This document shows, piece by piece, positions 34,801 to 47,177 of a stretch of 64,000 nt of DNA. This DNA comes from Ophioderma brevispina (taxonomy: Eukaryota; Echinodermata; Ophiuroidea; Amphilepidida; Ophiodermatidae). Under the pieces are notes generated by a model. The model made no database searches. It was given only the letters and a program-made list of their open reading frames with translations, and was not told the DNA's origin. Location: positions 27,410 through 91,409 of the forward strand of contig JAMKCH010072188.1 of assembly GCA_023653785.1 (NCBI GenBank), in the 5' to 3' direction. The position numbers were made by a program, and so were the translations under genes. Within the stretch, counting starts at the first letter, position 1, and each line of letters starts with the position of its first letter.

Positions 34801-37800
34801 TTGGCCTTACCAATATCGCGTGCGCCTACAATGCCAATGTATGTTAAATTGTTAACGCTATATAGTCAAATCCTAACTTGTCCATCAACTTTCAGCCATC
34901 ATCAAATGCCGTTTCAAAATGATATAATTCCAATCCATTCTCATTAATTTCTAAAATATAATTATCCATTACAAAAATAACAGTAAGAAATATATATTAC
35001 GGTTACCGCAGTCACTCATTCGTAAATGCTTTTATGTGTGGTACAACATTCTCTGACCTTGAAAGACAATACAATTGCCACTATCCTTTGTAATATCACC
35101 CGTTTCATTTTTACACTTTTTCCAATTAGACTCGCCGGTTCTTTAAGCAAGGACTTTTGAAGCCTAGCAAATAGCCTTTATTCACATAAATAATTTAGCT
35201 TTTTTAAATAATCTTTTTTTACTCCTGCTGCACGAACAAATACAGAAGCAAATTTTGCAGTGTTCACCATCATTGAATGTATATATGGACACTATTTCGC
35301 ACGATGCATGTCCCAAGAACAAAGTAGTGTACGCCTTCATACAACTAAATTAGCATGGCCATATTGGTTATAAATATTTACTAAGGTGTTCACTGCGTAA
35401 GGGTTACTCTACTGCAGATAGGTGTTGGGTTTTTAGGCCTAATTTTTTGTGTAATATAATATACTAAAACTGGCAGCGGACCCCAGCGCAAGTATTGCGC
35501 ATTCACATCAAATTCAAATGACAGTGACGGAAATATTTTGCTACGTGCATGCGCACATGTTGTTCTAACCTGATGAAATGATAACAATATATAATAATAC
35601 AATTAAACAAATAAAAAAAATAAAAAAAATAAATATAATAAATTAATTATTCAATCAAACATTTTTGATCTTATGGCTTCTTGTGGAAATTTTGATGATT
35701 GAGATACAACAGAGTTTAAAACATTTTTTTTGCAACGGCAATTGAAACCAAGAATTTATGAAAAAACAACGAATACTGCCTTCCATCTCTCCCATTTGTA
35801 AAAGTGCCTCACTACTTTGACTTCAATTGCATCCAGTAAAAATTCTGCGTACCAGCTCGAGAAGTCGAAACAATACCTAGTTTCCTAGTTAACAGATACG
35901 AGAGGTTTGCAAATCGGTCACGAATGCAATGCGGTAATACAGAGCGCGTCGGACGGCGGAGCTCAAGCCACATGCCCAGCTGTAGTTCAGAAAGTCGACA
36001 TCAATTTTCAAAGTCCACTCTATTGATATCCACTGATCTCTATCAACACTGGATAGGCAATCTCCCCGCGATTGAATAGCGAGCCGATGAATATACCGGA
36101 AGTTTTGCGCAGCGTTCCTTTTGCTCTACCCATAACATTCCTCGGTTGCACCTGGTGTACTTTCTACCTGGGATTAGTATACATAATTTGCCTTATAAAG
36201 TAACTTTTCTGGCCATTCTCGAAAATAATCCAATCATTTGGACCTTTTTGTATGGTGTCGTTGCCCGCTTGTTGCCTTTACTTAACTGTGAGTGAAAAGT
36301 AAAACGGATGTATTCTAGGAATTTTGCGCTCCGATTAGTATGGGTACCTACACGTCGTAGCCTATACACTGGATACATAAAACTGTATGCACTTGCACAT
36401 TGCCCACTTAGTACAGGGAACTTCTTTACGGTCGTTTTTTGGACATTGGTGTTCGGAGTAGAAATGAGGGTTATTCGTAAATGCTAACTTCGCAAAGATT
36501 GATAATGATCGTCTGAACACCTGCCCAATTTCAGTATGACTCCGTTTTAAACATAATTGGCCACTTGATACCTAGACTATTGCTCTATAAATCCTATAAC
36601 TCCATTGAATAACCAGCTATTGGAGCACTAATACTATCTAGTTCACTATAAATTAGTATTAATTCATGAGATTTTTTCGCTGGATACATGTAGAAATGAT
36701 CTCAATTAGGCCGAAGGGGTAGCTTGTGCTTTATCCACTAGAACACGCTGTATAAAATCCCAAGGTGTCAGGAACAACCATTTCATTCCTTCAATTTTAA
36801 TTTTCCAATTCAAATTTGCTTTTAAACAATTTTTTTTTTGTGCAGTATACTGAAACCCATAGACTGCAATGCATTATCTTTACTTCAAAGCAAGATTATT
36901 TATATCCGGATGCGTGGGGGGGGGGGGGATCAATCAGGGGTTTGTTTGAGTACCACGCTAGTCTCATTTCCAGGGGTCTGAAATTGACCCCTAAATAGGA
37001 AAACAAGGACCACTTTTTCAGTGAAAACTCAACCTCTAACGGGATTCTGACGGAGGCCATTTTTGTAAAATTACATTAGTCTAGTTTTCCACAGGGTTTT
37101 TTTAAAATAAGGGGACCAATTTGTCAGTAAAATTATAACTCCTTAGTGAGGAACCTGTTCTCATTACGTGACTAAAATACCTTGTAAAAATAGAGGCCAA
37201 AATAACAAAAAACTACACACTCGGGGTTTATTTTGCTGATATTTGAGTTCATTTTTCCTATTTTTATCATGAACCAGTCACAATCCCAACTGAATTTGAA
37301 TACCCCCTAGAACTTCCTTCTGTGTGAATTGGTATACCCCTAGAGGTTGTCCGCATTTGCCAGCTATAGTCCTCTTTTTTGGAACACGAGCATTGGTCCC
37401 CGACCAAAATTCCAAACCCCCAGGAAATTTTAATTCCAATTTGATTAAAAATTAAGAATCACTCACATATTCCTGTAAAAAGAGATACTCATGATCAGTT
37501 AATATTCGCAGAAAGAATCGGGGGGGGGGGTAACCACCCCCCTGTGATTTTCCTTTTTTACACATCCCGAATTTCCAATAAATGGGGTACCACAAGATAT
37601 GCTTTGCGTTTTTTTTCTCTTTCAATTGTATCCAAATAAGTACCAACATTCCCATAATGGAAACATAAGTTGGAAAAGGTGAAAATACATGATATATGTG
37701 AGGGTGGGTTGTAAGCGGAAAAAAATCTTGAAAGCGAGGATGGTGCTAAACAATACTCTAAATATTTGAATGCTAGTAGTCAAACGCACTTATTCATCTC

Positions 37801-37987
37801 GCCTTCTCCATGAATATTGTTTGTGAGCTGAAACCCTGAAATATGTGAACTGTGTGACGCACTCTTTGACAGAGCCAAGACTTTTTCCAATATTTGAATC
37901 ATGGATTTTGATCTTCGTGAAACATACCCACCTATACTCGAAAATCAAACCAATAATTGACAAACCTGACAATTACGTGCAATATAA
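34801..37987. other. no gene seen (3.2 kb)
   Basis: AT-rich unique sequence. It has an A/T low-complexity patch at about 35,605-35,650, a G-run at about 36,917, and a G-run followed by C-rich sequence at about 37,520. No frame is long enough, or similar enough to a family I know, to call a gene. Confidence 0.4.
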
Positions 37988-38370
37988 AGTCTGACTCAAG
38001 ATTTAAATATTATTTTTTTGTGTAATAATGAAAAAGTCAACTACGAACTTAAGATATTAACCTAATGCACAATTCCACAACTTTGAGATGAATGGATTTT
38101 TTCGTTTTGATGCAGTAGAACTTTATGTGTAGTCTTACGACGTTCCATAGGATACTCGGTGTGTATAACACAAATTCCGGACTCCGACTTTTATAAGCAA
38201 AGTTGTGATTTTCTATATGAAGGAATTCGAGATTTTGAGCTTAGCCAGTTCACACAGTGATTAGTATATGGACACGCATTATGTACATGCAAAAAACGCG
38301 ATCTTTTTTGGAAATTGAGGGCGTCCTCATCTCTGCCCCCTACCCTCCTCGGGAAATCTCTGAGTTCGCT
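37988..38370. mobile_element. TTAA-type MITE, family AG..GACTCAGAGATTT (copy 1)
   Basis: The right end GAAATCTCTGAGTTCGCT is followed by TTAA (38,371-38,374). The left end AGTCTGACTCAAGATTTAAA is its imperfect inverse, preceded by ATAA, a one-base variant of TTAA. It aligns along its length with 57,761-58,112 (GCACAATTCC, TTGAGATGAAT, TTTTTCGTTTTGA, TTCTATATGAAGGA, TTGGAAATTGAGGGCG). It is non-coding. Confidence 0.7.
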
Positions 38371-38656
38371 TTAATTAATCGCCTAATCCTGTCCCTTTTC
38401 CATAGTTTACCTATTCAGTTGTACGTGAACGCTCGGGGTTCTTGGGTAAGCAAAGGGCGCCGCCGAGCAATTCCGGTTTCCTACCGTTCGAACCGCGGCC
38501 ATAGCTAGTCCACTGGTATAGAGATCAGTGTTGATATCGGTCAAATCCTGACCAGCCATCTGGGCAATGGGCGTCTCACTGTATCACTGCATCTGCATAC
38601 GCCCTATTTTCTAAACCTCGTACCTGGTAATCCGGAAGTGATTTAAATTTTCATAA

Positions 38657-38997
38657 AGGTGCGTGTTACGATCGTCTTTGGGACCCCCCTGATACCCGGA
38701 AGTTTAGTGATCGATTTTGATATAGAGAAAGGCCATATTTTTATCAATTGTCGTCCTGAATTTGAGCCTCAAATTCCCATTATCCCAAGATATAAACAAA
38801 AAACCGCCGGTTAGTGGTTAACCATCAATATTCTGCACTGTATAGAATAGCGCTTTGCACAAAATGATTCTATTGAGTCTACCAACACAAACCGCAAGTT
38901 TGTTTCCCACGGGTACTTGACGGGGTGTATGTGCAAGTTGCAGGCTCTATATCAAGTAAGTAGAGAACATAATCGACATACATCGGAACAAGCACCT
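38657..38997. mobile_element. TTAA-flanked MITE, family AGGTGCGTGTT (copy 2)
   Basis: The left end AGGTGCGTGTTACGATCG (preceded by ATAA) and the right end CGGAACAAGCACCT (followed by TTAA at 38,998-39,001) are inverses. The interior matches 28,881-29,202. With that copy it defines a family of 322-341 bp. It is non-coding. Confidence 0.72.
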
Positions 38998-39399
38998 TTA
39001 AATGTTACATTCATTCATTTGGATACAGTTGGGAAACGAAACAGTACTGCTATAATATCGTACGGATACAACTATAGACGGAAATAGAATTCAACTGGGA
39101 AATGTGCGTTACAAATTAATGTCATGTCAATTATAGCAGACACGAAGTAAGCATATAACCCGGCGAGAATTCTGCCGCGTCAGGCGCACGCCACACCCCA
39201 AGTGAAATCATTCTGGCTCTGATAATTGTAGACCATTCTTCAATGTGTTATCTTTTAGGACGTAGATTGGATTCGGCTTCTCATAGGATATGATTTTAAA
39301 GACGCCTTCTCGCCCTTTGTTTCCACATCAGCAGGCAGTTCATCGTGTCCATGTTGGGCCGTTGGGAGGATAACTGTGCCATTTTCTATATTACTATGG

Positions 39400-40225
39400 C
39401 GAATGTCCTAGTAGTACTGCTTGATTTGTTTCAAATGTGTTCTCTTTGGAGACCAATTTGGGCTCTCAACTGCCATTCCTGTCACAGAAGGGTCTTTAAC
39501 GTCTTTTGGCAGACCGGGGATTAACAGTGGACGTGTCTTCCAACGCAGTTTGCCCCTTCCATTGCTATCATTATCAGAGAAGTTGGCCTTGTTTTATGCC
39601 GAGTTTTTCAGCTTGCTTGTCTTCTTTTGTGTCTGAGCTTTATAATCCTGTCAAAGTTTCTCTAAACTGGTTGTTTGTCGTGCTTTATATTTGTGTAGCT
39701 GTCTTCCTCGACCACTTTACTGATCTTAAGATTGCATGTATCGTTACTTGGATGTTCATCTTGACAGAACCTTGCTTTGCTCTAATCCTTTCTGTTCACG
39801 TTGTCCTGTAAAATGCGCATTTCCAAGGACATCAGGGTCGTGCAATTGTCAGACGAGTTCTTTATTCAGGATCCGTTGCTAACATTTACAGACTCTGCTG
39901 TCACCTTCATCGCGTCAACACCTTTGGTAACATTGGCGGCTCTTTTTGCCTCACCTTGATTTTGGTAATTTCACTGAAACTTATTTTTACGACCGCTTCG
40001 CTGCGTCTTAGATAGTTAGGATGTTTGCTTCTTGCTTCTTGGGCGGAGTTTTTTGCCCCATTTTGACCAAAAGCTTGTTTCTTTTATTCCCTTTCTAGGA
40101 CCACCTTTACGAGGACTTTACACTCATCACTTTCCTCTTCGAATTCGCAGATCTCCTGCGCTTTGGGTCTGGGGATAACATCAGTTCTCTTCTTTCTCCG
40201 GCGTCTCTTTTTCCCATTTCCATTA
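39400..40225 (-). pseudogene. probable frameshifted C-terminal continuation of the PRDM2-like gene
   Basis: Downstream of the apparent stop at 40,226 the minus strand keeps coding character in another frame. That frame runs through GPVAGNNNGNGKKRRRRKKR, TDVIPRPK and CEFEEESDE to VLVKVVLERE, ending at a TAA at about 40,083. Further fragments such as KISFSEITKIKV (about 39,960) and CNLKISKVVEEDSY (about 39,720) follow in other frames with stops between them. Either the gene continues and this stretch carries several indel errors, or the tail is 3' UTR and the resemblance is chance. The lysine/arginine-rich part is the best supported. Confidence 0.4.
40083..40088 (-). promoter_or_regulatory. candidate polyadenylation signal AATAAA
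   Basis: AATAAA on the minus strand lies about 140 bp after the 40,226 stop and overlaps the TAA of the shifted C-terminal frame. A second AATAAA is at about 39,858. Either could end the transcript; nothing else in the sequence chooses between them. Confidence 0.35.
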
Positions 40226-43200
40226 TTATTCCCGGCTACGGGACCAGTCCTTCCACTGCTTGAAATTTCTCCTGATTATCTTTTGTAGGTTTAGCTTCAG
40301 TACTATGCAGCTCTGCAGCATTTTCTGGGCATTCTTGAAGTTTTCTTCTATAAGTCGAATTGGGTCTTCCTCGTTTGGATTCCTGGCAAGGCACACCAGT
40401 GCGTGCTTTTTAAGACTCTTTAGGTAGGTGAACTGACGGTTGCAGAATGGACAACAGTGACCTTTCTTCAGGATATCTTTGTTGGCATCATCCGCATTTG
40501 AATCTACAGCTGCTTTTATGCCTTTGAATTTATCACGATTAGGACATAACCTCATGTGTCTTTCCAGTTTGTTTATGAAATAGAATTTCTTGTCACATCC
40601 AGGGCAAGCATGGACGTCATCAACACTAGCAGATGACCGACGTCTTGTGTATTTCTGCGGGTTGTAGGTTTTCAGCCCAGGTTTTGCTCGTTGACGTTTT
40701 CCAGATCCACTTAGGCCTTGTCTTTGTTGAATGGCCTTCTTCTTGGACTTTGTGTAGGCCTTCATCTTCATTTTCTTTTCCGTTGTCACAACGGCATGCC
40801 TTTCCGCATCGATGGTCTTCTCCTTTTCTTTGTTAGTACCAATCTTGTCCATACCTTGCAGAGCACATTCCATTATGTGTCCATGAAATTCAGAAGTTTC
40901 TGTAAATTCTTTTGAACACTTTGTGCAACGATGCGTTGACACGGTTTGGAGTACTTCCTGATTCCTCGGATCATTTAACATATTCAAGTAGCCAATTTGC
41001 CTTGCGTAAGCGAATGGATGGTGTCTTTGCGGATTAATAGGAATAGATTTCCTTGGTGACGGGGTGCTCTTTGTTGGCGATGGAGTAGCAGGGCTTGATT
41101 TCAATGGAAGTTTAAGTTTCCCTATTTTAACCGGTGCCTGCTTTTTCATCTCCTGTTGGATAAACGAAACACGTTCTGGTTTGGCAGGTAGTTCAGGTGG
41201 TCCGGTTTTAATTTTAGCAGGGTCTGTAAAATTGTGAGCCCGCAATTCCTTTGGTCCCAATTCGCGGTAATTCATCTCCAACAAATTATGGACCTCTGTT
41301 TGATGCTTCTTTAGATTCGACTTATAGGCAAAGTCTCGCTTGCAAACCCCGCAAGAGAATGTTTTTCCTACATGGTGAAGTTTTGTTCTGTGCTGGATTA
41401 GTTCCTCAGCATCTTGATACAGGCGGACACAAAATTCACATTTGTACGGCCATTCCTGTGCGTGAGCAACGACGTGTTTGGCAAGCGCTTTAATAGATGC
41501 GTAGGAGAAATTACAAACATTGCAAGCAACATTCCACTCTTGATTCCAATCCATTGTCATCTGATGGATTCGGACGCATCTGCGATTCGTATAGCTTTTG
41601 CTGTGGAGAGGCAGTGGCTACCACTTTACCACCGATGAATACCGGAGTAGCTGCACCAGGAACTGGCTTTGGTAGGATGGGTCTAAGAGCTGATTGAGCA
41701 TGCGCTTGTTTGACAACTTGAGCTGCCACAAGATGCGGAGATAATTGCTTGACTCCTTGCGGTGGCGACAACTGAGATATTGGCTGCTTTGGTGATTGAG
41801 ACGACTTCTGCCCCGACAAGGATGCCGAATTCTGTCCCGATTGACTAGTTTTCGGAAGCAGTGGTCTATAGATTCCTGATTTGGGTTGCATTGTGTGAAT
41901 TTGAATTGGTGATGTCTGTTGTATCTTAGGCGGTAATTGGATAATATCTTTATTGGCTTTTATAAGTAACGTGTCTTGCTGTTGAAGTATTTGTTGGACA
42001 CTCTTTTTCTTCTTCGGTCCGGGTTTATTTGAAGAAATATGTTCCGTTCCACCAAAGGATGCTGGCGACATGTGATGGAATTCATACTTTGGTCCAGAGT
42101 TCGGGGGAGACGCATTAATGTTTGCATAGTTTACTCCTGCTGGCATTTTACTACTACTGCTACTACTACTTGCATAGCTTCGTGCTATATTTGCTTGCTG
42201 TGGGGAAGTCACAGTGTTGCTGTGTCTTTCAAGACTCTTGTTGGTTTTACAACCGGAAGACAGGTCAAGTGGCTGGTTTGGATCGGTTGGTTCTGGAGGA
42301 CTGCTGTAGGTTAGCTGAGCCAGATTAGCAGAGTCAATACGTGGTTTCTTACGAACAGTCAGGTCCAACACACCATCCTCCGATATTGGTGGCTGCACCG
42401 GTGGTACTGGAAGGCTTGGGTCCTTGCGCTTAAGATTCAGAACACTCAAAGTATCTAATTTTTGTTCTGTATGAGTAGCGGAAAATGATTGGGTTATAGG
42501 TGTCTCACATCTGAAGGTTTGCAATTGCTCTTTCTTGTCACCTAACAGCGCTTTCCCTGGTAGTGTCTTTCTGGGTACAAATGGCTGTGGTTTGCGGGCA
42601 CAAACCCAAGGATTTGTTGATATTGGTTTTACAGGTTCGGATTGAACTTTCCCATTAGATATAATCATTCTCTGGCTATTAGAAGATGAGTTCCAAAGTC
42701 CGGTCTGATTATGACTAGTATTTGGAGCAGAACTTGATTTAGTTCCATAAGCAGAATCGACAGAGGCTTTTTGTACATTATTGCTACTCTGACGGATTGT
42801 TTGGTGTGTTTGATAACTGGTTTTAGGTGGAATTTTGTTGCTGGTTTTATCCTCATAAGGCACTGGCTGTAAATGGTGGGTAACAGAACTTGGCTTACGT
42901 CGATGAACTGAAACGTTTGCAGAGCTAGGACCTGTTGTCCAAGTAGTAGCATCCACATTCTTTAGTACATGCTTGGAAGCTATTGATTCCTCACTCCTTG
43001 GTTGAGCCTGTTCTGAAGGAAATACCTTACTTTTGTCCGACGACACAGTGGCAGGTGGCGGGCCAGTACGTCGACTGGAATTTGACTCACTCAATGGACT
43101 GTGAGAAGGCAGAATAGTATGTGTTATCTTTTTGACAGCTTCTGTGGATCCAAGCGCAGTTTCTCTCTGGTTTGTACCTGCATTCCTGGATGTAGATGAT

Positions 43201-44944
43201 TCCATGCCAATTGTTTCTGGCTTTGTGGGGATAAATGCTGATAAAGGATTTGGATTTGGTTCTATAGGGAAGGTCAAATAGGACTCTGAAAAAGCTTCCT
43301 GGCTGTGCATCCCACGACTTCTTTTCAATGGAGACTTATTCTTTCTAGGTTTTCTCATGCCGGATACTGGTGGGGCAGATGCAATTTCTGAAGATAAATG
43401 GGTAACTTTTTCAGCTGCAGGTGCTGGAGAAGGAGCATCATTAGCTTTTGCTTGCTTCTGATTATCTGGACTTTTCTTTGGTTTCTCTTCTTCTACTGTG
43501 TACTCTGGATATGGTAGGCGTGTTCGCCTTGGACGCACTAGAATTTTATGAATTAAACGTTTGTGTCGTCTCACATTTGTCTTTGATGAGAATCGCCTCC
43601 CACAAAGTGAGCAGGGAAAGATTTTCAACCGTTTCCCTTTGCCAGCAGCTTTCAACATCTGTATCTGTTCTGGTGTAAGCTCCTCAGCAATTTTGTCCTC
43701 TTCTGCAGCAGCAGCAGCAGTTGGAGTATCAGTCGATTCTGACTTAGGTTTAATGTTTACCTCTTCAAGAGATACTGTAGGTGTCTGGCCAGGATGCTTT
43801 GTCTCCAAGTGCCTGGTCAGCCAAGTCTTGTAGCGAAAAACACGGTGGCAAAATTCACATTGATACGTTCCACAGCTCTTGCCTTCACGATGCCCATAAG
43901 CTTGGCTGCTGTACATCATGGGTACCATGGATGCAGAACGACTTAACATTTTATCTGAAAAGTGTGCTTTCTCTGGGGTATTCATCTCTGCTTCATTATC
44001 AGTGACAGGCTTTGTCTTTATTTGAGCCTCTGGATTGACATCACAAGCAGCATCCTCAGAAGGCTTTTTGGCTTTCTCTGCCTCTTTCACCTTCTCCTTC
44101 CCTGAAACATTTTGAGTATGCAGTCTATCTGTAACTTTTTCTTTAGTGCTGACTGACCTCGTACGTATTTTTTCCCTTTTTCCTGGCACAAACACTTTAA
44201 CTTTTGAGCCTGATTTCCTTCCCTGTAAACCATGCTTCTTGGCTATATGAATTTTGACATGAACAGGCTTACCAAAAACACTACCACAAACATGACACTT
44301 ATAAATAGGCTTCTGCTTTTTTCCTTTCTTTTTAGACACACCTTTTTGTTTTTGCTCTTTATTTACGGCATCAGCAGACTCATCGGTTTGACTTGTGTCA
44401 GATTCAATTTTCTCAGAATTTTCACCAGTATCCGTCTTCTGCATCTCCTCAGGATGATCCTCATCTTTACTATCCACACTCCGATTTTCCTTTTCCCGAG
44501 CATTCGATTTTGAGGATGTCACATGGGATTCCTTTATGTCCTTGTCACCTTCATCCTGCATCTCTTTCTCAGTTCCTGATGACTCCTCCGTTGAAGAGAC
44601 ATCTGGGGCTTGAATTGCCAAAGTATCTTTTACCTCAGCCTCTGCACTCATCGATGCAGCCACAATTGTCATAGCTGCTGTCACAACATCTGCTGCTAGG
44701 TCATTCTTTGTTAATGGTGTCGTCTCCTTTAATGATGCTGCTTGGTTCTTTGTAATTGGAAGCACAGGAGATATGGTAGGGGGTGATATCTCGTGGCACA
44801 GGACACCGCCAACAATGACCTCTTTGGTTGCCACACTGCCGTTCTTGGAAGACCAGGTGGTGTGCAATTGCTTACTGGGAGATGGAATCACAAATCCTTC
44901 CTTAGTCATGTTTTCCAAAACTGGCATATCTGGACTCTTCAAAT
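40226..44944 (-). CDS. PRDM2-like zinc-finger protein, large 3' exon
   Basis: This giant exon encodes most of a PRDM2 (RIZ1)-like nuclear regulator. The splice acceptor CTACAG|ATTTGAAG puts the exon start at 44,944 and completes a GAT codon with the G of the preceding exon. In order it contains: a Ser/Glu/Lys-rich region; C2H2 fingers YKCHVCGSVFG (~44,305), YQCEFCHRVFR (~43,866) and FPCSLCGRRFS (~43,625); a long Pro/Ser/Gln-rich region with VLDLT (42,357-42,371) and PLDLS (42,258-42,272); then VACNVCNFSYA, YKCEFCVRLYQ and FSCGVCKRDFA (41,530-41,280), HRCTKCSKEFT, HACPGCDKKFY and HCCPFCNRQFT. The 3+3+later spacing of the fingers is that of PRDM2. The frame breaks once at about 41,520-41,570 (one extra base, or two missing) and again near 40,240. 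Known PRDM2 is a nuclear H3K9-linked repressor; enzymatic activity is not inferable here. Confidence 0.85.
42258..42371 (-). other. CtBP-type motifs PLDLS and VLDLT in the PRDM2-like protein
   Basis: GVLDLTVRKK (42,357-42,371 for the core) and QPLDLSSG (42,258-42,272) lie about 28 residues apart in the low-complexity region between the two zinc-finger groups. PxDLS-type peptides recruit the CtBP corepressor in other PRDM proteins (PRDM3/16). Binding here is inferred. Confidence 0.6.
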
Positions 44945-45528
44945 CTGTAGTTAGAGAAGAAAACAAAGAGTATGCAAATTAAAGTGGAATCAATTACAGT
45001 GATGACAGAGAAAGGAGCAATGTATGTATACCTTTCTGTGCTTATTAAAGCAGGCATGGAAAGAATCATTAAGTTCACCTTCAATTAAATAGTTTAAATT
45101 TTATGTAAAAATCTTGATATGAAATAAATATTTCTGAAATTAGACCAGATATATGCACCTGCTTACAATTCAACCAAAAAAGGTTCCTGTCCTGTGACAT
45201 CACAAATTTTTGGGTGAATTCTGCCCATCGTAACAACAGATCAATGTGGATTTGACTTGAAACTGTTGGAAAACTATGTTGCACTTATAGCATTCACATA
45301 ATGAATAGGCTTATGCTTATCTTACATCTTAAGCTTACTTACTGCACAAAAAATTTAGCATGTGATTTCACAAGTGCAGCTTTTTGGGCTGTGACTGTCT
45401 AAATTACCCTCAGGATGTGCATAACCCATGGGCAGAAGATTTTTTAACAGCCACTTGAGTTGAATTACAATCAATGAGAATTTGGTTGTTTTACATTCGA
45501 ATCGTTTGCTGCACCTTTTATGGTCAGA

Positions 45529-45729
45529 TATAGACCGTATTCAATAGCCAGCCATGTTGGTGGACAAGATAGACGCATTCCAGTACTACAATACATTCAC
45601 CTGTCAATGATCCCTGTGCAATCGCTAAACATGGATCGATTGACGGCTTAATGTATTGTAGTCCTGGAATGTATGCATCTCGTCCACCAACATGTCTGGT
45701 GGCTGACGTCATATTGAATACGGTCTATA
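45529..45729. mobile_element. ~197 bp TA-flanked fold-back MITE (intronic)
   Basis: TAGACCGTATTCAATA at the left and TATTGAATACGGTCTA at the right are exact inverses, bounded by TA on both sides (45,529-45,530 and 45,728-45,729). Arms continue inward (CATGTTGGTGGAC/GTCCACCAACATG, CATTCCAGTACTACAATACATT/AATGTATTGTAGTCCTGGAATG). This fits a Tc1/mariner-type MITE. It lies in the intron between the last two PRDM2-like exons and has a perfect TGACGTCA in its right arm (about 45,704). Confidence 0.82.
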
Positions 45730-46535
45730 CCCTAGCTCATTACTGGTACCTGAAGATATTACCATCGATACACAAAATATTTGCCTGATACCTTTAGCAT
45801 TTTGTTGACAGCATTAGATACTGAAGTATTTGCAAAATACATATTTCAAGAATGGCTTTGAAAAATTTGCGATTTTAACCTGTTGTATGCTATTGATTGA
45901 AACATATTTGTTGATAAAAAATCTGGTTAAAATAATAAAAATATACCCAGATTTAAATATATTTTACTGATCAGCTTATAACTCATTCATAATATCTGCC
46001 AAAATAACTTTAAATAATGAAAATATGTCACAATGTGAAAACAACACAAAAGCAGTATAACCATGCAAGAAAATGTCATTATGTGAAAGTTTGTGCAAAT
46101 GCCTCACTATGTGAAAATGATAAAATATAATTTACAAATGAGAAATGCCTCACACGAATACGACACTCTGTGAAATGGCAAAATACGACACTCTGGGCTT
46201 GCTCAGTTTAGATTTTCAATAATTGCTATTTGATGCAGAATTTAAGATTTGCAAACATGTCATATATTAAGCCACTTTGAAGTATGATATCTGGTTGATT
46301 TATAAAGTAGTACGAATCAAACTGATGTGACAAATTTCTCAAAATAGTTGAAAATGTTGAATACGTCACTATGTGAAGCGGCTGACGATTTCATATGGCT
46401 AAATCCTTAACTCTATGATATATACGATTGCTAAGTAGGACTCTAAGAATTTGTTGCAGGTCATTGTTTCTTGGAAGAAACAACATGTACTGACAAAATA
46501 CTCTAAGGGTAAAAAGAGGGAGGAAAACCTACTAC

Positions 46536-47177
46536 CATCAGCAGCAATGAGGTCCATCTCTTTCAGTTTGGTATTTACATCTGGATGATCTTGGACATTG
46601 ACATCAGGACCCGGTGGTACAAGCTTAACTACAGGAGGCCCACCGGACTGCTCACCAATTGCAAGGGTAGTTGGCACTGGAACCTTTGCCGACTCCTCTT
46701 GAGCATCATCGACTTTGCTAGCATGGTCACCTTCTGCCAATTTCTCATTATTGTTGTTTACTTTAAAGCACTTGGATGAATCTTTCTTTGATAGCCTTCT
46801 GGAAGTATCTTCCTCGTTCTTCTCTTCCTCTGCTTCTTCAGTACTGATCTGTTTTGACTTTGGTGTAAGTTTGATTCCAGTCCAGATGTGGCAGTACTTT
46901 GCTTTTGCTGTTTTCCACTTTGACTTTTGTCAGTTCTGCCTTTCACGCTTGACTTATCGCCTGACTTTCCCAATTTGTCCCCTACGACATCAGTGGTCTT
47001 GCCACCTGATTTAGTAGCCTGTTTGCTTGACTTGCTGGCATTAGGCGTTGCTTGTTTTCCTGCCGCCTCTTTTGCAGCCTTTGCTTTTGCTTTCCGTTGT
47101 GCAGCTTCATGCATCTCTTCAGAAGGAGGTTCGCCACTATTGTACCAGCATAGAAGCTCTTCTCCAGCTGGGATATC
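46536..47177 (-). CDS. PRDM2-like gene, exon with end of PR domain and lysine-rich linker
   Basis: The exon is bounded by an acceptor (ATACAG|GATATCCC) and a donor (GATG|GTAGTAGG). It starts in phase 0 with DIPAGEELLCWYNSGEPPSE, the closing strand of the PR/SET domain with the GEELL-WYN signature. A Lys/Ala-rich, likely disordered linker follows (EAAQRKAKAKAAKEAAGKQ). The second half reads in another frame (KLTPKSKQISTEEAEEEKNE, then SRRLSKKDSSK and EGDHASKVDDAQEE). The exon is 642 nt, but phase 0 in and phase 1 out require 3n+1, so one base is missing or two are extra, probably between 46,860 and 46,940. It joins in frame with the exons on both sides if that is corrected. Confidence 0.8.

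Noticed and set aside
42039..44674. Several + strand frames of 70-93 codons
   Set aside because: They are antisense shadows of the PRDM2-like exon.
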